A stretch of DNA of 16,221 nt. Source: an uncultured Oscillospiraceae bacterium. GTDB lineage: Bacteria; Bacillota; Clostridia; Oscillospirales; Acutalibacteraceae. The position numbers and the translations under genes are program-made. The DNA is taken from positions 1-16,221 of the forward strand of contig USHL01000010.1 in assembly GCA_900554525.1 (NCBI GenBank), given 5' to 3'. Positions 12,725-16,221 of the stretch are shown here, piece by piece. The notes under the pieces were generated by a model that ran no database searches, had not been told where the DNA came from, and saw nothing but the letters and a program-made list of their open reading frames with translations. The first letter of the stretch is position 1. Every line of letters starts with the position of its first letter.

Positions 12725-15061
12725 TTACAAACCCATAAGCACTTTGCGCAGCATAGCAAGATCGGCGGAATCCACTTTTTCGTCGCCGCTCATATCTCCG
12801 TTATAAAGGTTTTCGCTGATTCCCGCCGCGATCTTCTTCATCGCGACAAGATCCTTTATATTAAGCTGATAATCTCCGTTGGCGTCTCCTGCAAGCTCGC
12901 CGTCCTTAACCGCCGCCGGAGCGGAAGTCTCAAGTATTTTGCCGTCCGCATCCCTTGCGATGACCTGAATAACGTAATCAAGCTTCGGAACGGTAAAGCT
13001 GTATTCTGCCGCACTTATGCGTTCGGTGACCAAAGATGTTCCGCCGCTGTAAAGGGTAACGTCATAAGAATCCGCACCGTCAGTCTCAGCCCAGGAAACA
13101 GAAACAGCTCCGTCCTTATAAACCGCGTCCGCGGCAAGGCTTTCGCCCTTCTGACCCATATAGCCCATTTTGTAAGCCGCCGATGCATTGCTGTAAACCG
13201 TCTTGCCCTTCTGCTTCTGGGAATCCTTATCGCCGAGATCTGCGGTAAACGCGGACATATCGGTAATAAACCCGAAATTATCAAAGGTAACTACGGTATT
13301 GCCCGAAACCTTGCCCATTTCCATAATATTGCCTTCGACGTCCATATACTTCAGGTTGCCGTTGCCGGACGCAGCTCCGGTTATTTCTATACGGAAATCC
13401 ACTGTTTCGTTATCTCCGAAACCATCCTTTGCAAAAAGGGAAAACGGCACTATAACATAACCGTTTTTGAAGGTGACCCAGTTGGAGGCTGCGCTCGGTG
13501 TTCCGTTGATATTGGCGCCGAAGCTCGCGGAATAGGCAATCCCGTCATCAGTGGAAATCTGATACATCTCAGAATTTACATTTTGAGCGGAAAATCCGCC
13601 GTCAGATCCGCCCGCTCTCCATGTGAATGCAAATTTCGGCAAAAGGGTTGCTGAGGCGTCCTGTATCTGGCTTGTATCACTGCGCTGTTCAAATTCCTGG
13701 CCGAACCAGAAGACCATTGCTTCGGCATCGTCAGGTACGGTGATATTTTTATAGATAATCTGAACAAACTGCTGGTCGGTAATCAGCCCCGACTGTTGGC
13801 CCAAAACCGTGCGTCCGGTGATAGCAGTGCCGTCGGGCGATTTATCTTCGACCGAAAGATTCATTCCCTGCGCCGTAACGTCAGTCCTGTCCGAACCGTC
13901 GTTAACTACAGTATAATAACCTGCCAGCGCTCCTACGCTCTTGAGTTGCGAAACAGCGGCAATACTGCCTCCGGCAAGAGCCAAAACCTGTACATCGTAG
14001 CCGTCTTCGCTGAGTCCGTCAGTCGAATACGAAAGGCCCGCCGTAGTGTCCGAAACCAAAAGCTTACCGTCTTTGGAATAAACATTTACGGTATATTCCT
14101 CTGCCGAGGGCACTTCGCCCCACGAAACGCTTACCGTTCCGTTATTGAGCACTGCGCTTAACTCCGCATCAAAACCGTTTGCCGCCATACGGCCCATCTT
14201 ATAGGCAGCGGTCGAGCCGGTATAAACATCACAGCCGTTTTCGCTTCCGCTTTTTTCTCCGATATCGGCAAGAAACGCATCTGCGTCGGTAATGAATCCG
14301 ACGTTATCTATAAACAGGCGGGTATTAGCTGAAATACCGTTATTGTCATCTATCATTTCACCTTCAGCGTTGAAATATTTCGAGCCGTCCGCCAGTCTTA
14401 TCCGCAGATCAATAACAGTTTCATTTTCAAAAACCTCATTTCCGGCAACAAGACTTACCGGAACTATTACATAACCGTTTTTGAAATCTCCCCAATTAGA
14501 AGTTGCAGACGGCGTGCCGGTAAAAGCGCTGCCATTGGTAATGCTGCGCGATCTCACGGTTCCGTCATCGGTGGAAACGGTATAAACCGTATCGCTGACG
14601 CCTTCATTGCTGCCTATCCATGAAGTTGTATCGTTAAGCGATTCAGTGCTGGCGCCGTCACGATAGGAAATATTAAAGCGCTGGCAAAGCCACCATTCAT
14701 CGCTCTGGATGGGGTCTACCGAATCGTTCACACCGTCAAATTCCTGACCGAACCAAAAAACAAAATACTTTGTCCCTGCAGGGGCGGTCAGATTGTCAAA
14801 AGCAAATGATATGCCTTTCTGAACATTACCCACCCCCGGCGTACTGGATTTGAACAGATAGGTCAGCGCCTTGCCGAACAGCGCGTCCTGTGTTCCGGTA
14901 AACGCATTGTTTGTGCCGGCAGCGGTATCTCCGGTATTCGCAATGCTGTAATAGCTGCCGTATCCGCCTTGCTCCGTATCAGCTGCAAAAACCGGAAGTG
15001 CCGCTGCCGCGAGGACTGCCGAAGCCAGCAGTACGGAAAAAACTGCCTTGATTTTTTTCAT
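12725..15061 (-). CDS. Secreted dockerin protein with a tandemly duplicated module
   Basis: 778 residues. A Sec signal peptide (KK at 2-3, hydrophobic core, VFA-A cleavage near 26/27) implies export. Two copies of a long unit follow: a beta-rich module at about 36-290 and 382-635, each followed by an Fn3-like segment (about 297-375 and 643-715, marked by VSVSWGE/VSVSWAE). Shared landmarks: FWFGQEF (102-108, 451-457), STDDG (163-167, 503-507), FKNGYVIVP (193-201, 531-539), NETV (213-216, 551-554), and FITDxxAF (256-263, 598-605). A type I dockerin closes the protein, with Ca2+ loops D726-D737 (DANGDYQLNIKD) and D756-D767 (DMSGDEKVDSAD). Dockerins bind cohesins on scaffoldins or cell-surface proteins. 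No catalytic domain is recognised, so a carbohydrate-binding or structural role is inference. The ATG follows AGAGG. It diverges from the AraC regulator gene. Confidence 0.88.
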   Translation of the reverse strand: MKKIKAVFSVLLASAVLAAAALPVFAADTEQGGYGSYYSIANTGDTAAGTNNAFTGTQDALFGKALTYLFKSSTPGVGNVQKGISFAFDNLTAPAGTKYFVFWFGQEFDGVNDSVDPIQSDEWWLCQRFNISYRDGASTESLNDTTSWIGSNEGVSDTVYTVSTDDGTVRSRSITNGSAFTGTPSATSNWGDFKNGYVIVPVSLVAGNEVFENETVIDLRIRLADGSKYFNAEGEMIDDNNGISANTRLFIDNVGFITDADAFLADIGEKSGSENGCDVYTGSTAAYKMGRMAANGFDAELSAVLNNGTVSVSWGEVPSAEEYTVNVYSKDGKLLVSDTTAGLSYSTDGLSEDGYDVQVLALAGGSIAAVSQLKSVGALAGYYTVVNDGSDRTDVTAQGMNLSVEDKSPDGTAITGRTVLGQQSGLITDQQFVQIIYKNITVPDDAEAMVFWFGQEFEQRSDTSQIQDASATLLPKFAFTWRAGGSDGGFSAQNVNSEMYQISTDDGIAYSASFGANINGTPSAASNWVTFKNGYVIVPFSLFAKDGFGDNETVDFRIEITGAASGNGNLKYMDVEGNIMEMGKVSGNTVVTFDNFGFITDMSAFTADLGDKDSQKQKGKTVYSNASAAYKMGYMGQKGESLAADAVYKDGAVSVSWAETDGADSYDVTLYSGGTSLVTERISAAEYSFTVPKLDYVIQVIARDADGKILETSAPAAVKDGELAGDANGDYQLNIKDLVAMKKIAAGISENLYNGDMSGDEKVDSADLAMLRKVLMGL

Positions 15062-15219
15062 AAAACATACCTCTTTCTATATTTTTTCGGACGCCCTAAA
15101 GCGGTCCTTATGCTGAGCGCGGCCCAAGTCCGGCAATGACCCCGACCGCCGCCGAATGCCGAATTTTTAAAGCGAATAAACCTATGCGATTTAATAATAG
15201 ACAAAATATCAATGAAATA
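15062..15219 (-). promoter_or_regulatory. Upstream/leader region of the dockerin gene
   Basis: Non-coding. AGAGG lies about 10 nt before the dockerin start. Further upstream is a GC-rich, potentially folded stretch (15088-15165) including CGGAC (15088-15092) with GTCCG (15128-15132) and CGGCA/TGCCG. I found no good minus-strand promoter pair and no match to a riboswitch I know. An interrupted palindrome, TCAAT (15209-15213) with ATTGA (15219-15223), touches the -35 box of the divergent gene. Confidence 0.3.
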
Positions 15220-15248
15220 TTGACAAAAACGACAACTAAGAGTACAAT
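15220..15248 (+). promoter_or_regulatory. Promoter of the AraC-family regulator
   Basis: -35 TTGACA (15220-15225), 17-bp spacer, -10 TACAAT (15243-15248), followed about 17 nt later by AAAGGAGG (15265-15272) and the ATG at 15281. The -35 overlaps one arm of the palindrome TCAAT-N5-ATTGA, a possible site for autoregulation. Confidence 0.82.
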
Positions 15249-15280
15249 TTAATTGATTTCAGATAAAGGAGGCCTAGAAC

Positions 15281-16144
15281 ATGAATACAGATAAAATAAA
15301 CGCTTTTGCATTTGACCCCTGTGAATTTCCCTTCAATATAGAAGTCAGCGGAATTACCGATGATGACGAATTTCATATTACCCAGCGCAGCAACAGCTAT
15401 TGCTATATCATAGAATATATCCTTCGCGGAAGCGGCACGCTGGTATGTGACAAAAAGACCTACCCGCTTTCCGCCGGCGATGTTTATCTTCTTCCCAAGG
15501 GGAGCGATCATAAGTATTTTCCGGATAAAAACGATCCATGGAAAAAGCTGTGGTTCAATATCGACGGCATCCTCGTTTCATCACTTATCGTATCCTACGG
15601 TCTTCAAAATAAGGTGGTTTTCAAAAATTTCGGAGACCCCGCTCTTTTTGAGGAGCTTTTCGAGCTGACCTCAAAGAACCTCTCGAAAAAGGAAATGCTT
15701 AAAGCAGCAAGCCTGATATTCCATAAAATCATGTATGCTCTTTACGATTTTGAAAACGCGAACAGCGGCGTAAATTCTATCAAGGGTCTGATAGATGCCA
15801 ATCTGTACCGCAATGACTTTTCACTTCAGGAAATCGCCGATACCCTCTGTCTGTCCAAATCACACATAATAAATACCTTTAAAAAGGCATATGACCAAAC
15901 GCCCTATCAGTATTTTATTTCCCAGCGCATCCAGCTTGCCTGCTCAATGCTTTTGAATTCACAGATGATGGTAAACGAGATCTCCGACGCTCTCAATTTT
16001 GCCGACCAGCATTATTTTACCAATGTCTTCAAAAATATCACCGGTATGACGCCGACTCAGTTCAAAAAAACCAATGCCGGCGACTATATTGAACGTTCAA
16101 ATAAAAACATAAAAATCATTGACGAGCCGTTCAAGAGCTTTTAA
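15281..16144 (+). CDS. AraC-family transcriptional regulator with cupin sensor
   Basis: 287 residues. The N-terminal half is an AraC-type cupin ligand-binding domain (about 12-105), recognisable by YILRGSGTLVCDKKTYPLSAG (46-66), then GDVYLLPKGSDHKY (67-79) and WKKLWFNIDG (87-96). The C-terminal half holds two helix-turn-helix units: SLQEIADTLCLSKSHIINTF (181-200), then QTPYQYFISQRIQLA (206-220), and MVNEISDALNFADQHYFTNV (230-249), closing with the family signature GMTPTQFKK (255-263). Such regulators usually bind a sugar or related ligand and activate carbohydrate genes. The divergent dockerin gene is the obvious nearby candidate target, but that is inference from position. The start is set by AAAGGAGG 8 nt upstream. 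Confidence 0.95.
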   Translation: MNTDKINAFAFDPCEFPFNIEVSGITDDDEFHITQRSNSYCYIIEYILRGSGTLVCDKKTYPLSAGDVYLLPKGSDHKYFPDKNDPWKKLWFNIDGILVSSLIVSYGLQNKVVFKNFGDPALFEELFELTSKNLSKKEMLKAASLIFHKIMYALYDFENANSGVNSIKGLIDANLYRNDFSLQEIADTLCLSKSHIINTFKKAYDQTPYQYFISQRIQLACSMLLNSQMMVNEISDALNFADQHYFTNVFKNITGMTPTQFKKTNAGDYIERSNKNIKIIDEPFKSF

Positions 16145-16221
16145 AGCTAAATACCGTTTCACCGCAAAACGTACGCCTGATGCTTTTGCCGATACCAAAC
16201 ATCAGAAATTATTCTTTATGC
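16145..16221 (+). other. Non-coding tail of the window
   Basis: No gene begins here. CTGATG (16177-16182) and CATCAG (16200-16205) form an inverted repeat that, with TTTG/CAAA inside it, could be a weak terminator for the AraC-family gene. A mildly T-rich stretch (ATTATTCTTTATG) follows. Evidence is slight. Confidence 0.25.

Noticed and set aside
12653..13654. 333-codon plus-strand frame opposite the dockerin gene
   Set aside because: It begins at the feoB terminator and reads entirely antisense to a gene with a signal peptide, matched internal repeats and canonical dockerin loops. Its translation shows no domain.
15062..15219. Known riboswitch in the dockerin leader
   Set aside because: The GC-rich folding potential is real, but I could not match it to c-di-GMP or other riboswitch consensus elements.
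1..16221. CRISPR array, tRNA, rRNA, insertion sequence, phage or defence genes
   Set aside because: No regularly spaced repeats, no tRNA-like cloverleaf, no transposase, integrase or nuclease-like protein was seen on either strand.

Overview
The window looks like chromosomal DNA from an anaerobic Firmicute of the class Clostridia, probably a gut or rumen Oscillospiraceae/Ruminococcaceae-type bacterium. This is inferred from the moderate GC content, strong AGGAGG-type ribosome binding sites, near-consensus housekeeping promoters, a clostridial-type rpsB-tsf pair, a DUF3048 lipoprotein, a cytoplasmic GH36 alpha-galactosidase and a secreted protein ending in a type I dockerin. I see no phage, transposon, CRISPR, tRNA or rRNA. 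Ten to eleven protein genes fill almost all of the window, and most intergenic gaps hold a recognisable promoter or terminator.

Layout. 1-1187: a DUF3048 lipoprotein gene and its 19-bp perfect-stem terminator. 1313-3580: an alpha-galactosidase gene with its own promoter and a trailing hairpin. 3600-4523: a gap with a perfect 11-bp inverted repeat, then a cytoplasmic SGNH hydrolase. A bidirectional terminator at 4530-4579 separates it from tsf and rpsB, which run leftwards from a promoter at 6419-6447 with a structured leader of about 125 nt. Divergent from rpsB, a perfect-consensus promoter (6497-6525) drives an IMP dehydrogenase and, 12 bp later, a membrane-anchored family 2 glycosyltransferase, ending at a strong terminator near 9050. 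9105-10403 (minus) is a flavoprotein with a C-terminal Rieske domain, divergent from a FeoB-type transporter (10519-12660). A 16-bp bidirectional hairpin ends feoB and faces a dockerin protein gene (12725-15061, minus). An AraC-family regulator diverges from the latter at 15281-16144.

How the parts relate. The alpha-galactosidase, the SGNH esterase-like enzyme, the dockerin protein and the AraC regulator fit a plant-polysaccharide/oligosaccharide lifestyle, but they are not one operon and no sugar transporter or cohesin is present. FeoB and the Rieske flavoprotein share a divergent iron-related control region. rpsB and tsf are core translation genes.

The most striking observation is the IMP dehydrogenase. 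Over its whole length it matches, as far as I can recall, the unusual enzyme of the protozoan parasite Tritrichomonas foetus. The catalytic Cys319 and Arg418-Tyr419 fall at the same residue numbers. Second is the 778-residue dockerin protein, which carries a tandemly duplicated module of about 340 residues that I cannot assign to a known family. I found no clear evidence of a wholly new multi-gene system.
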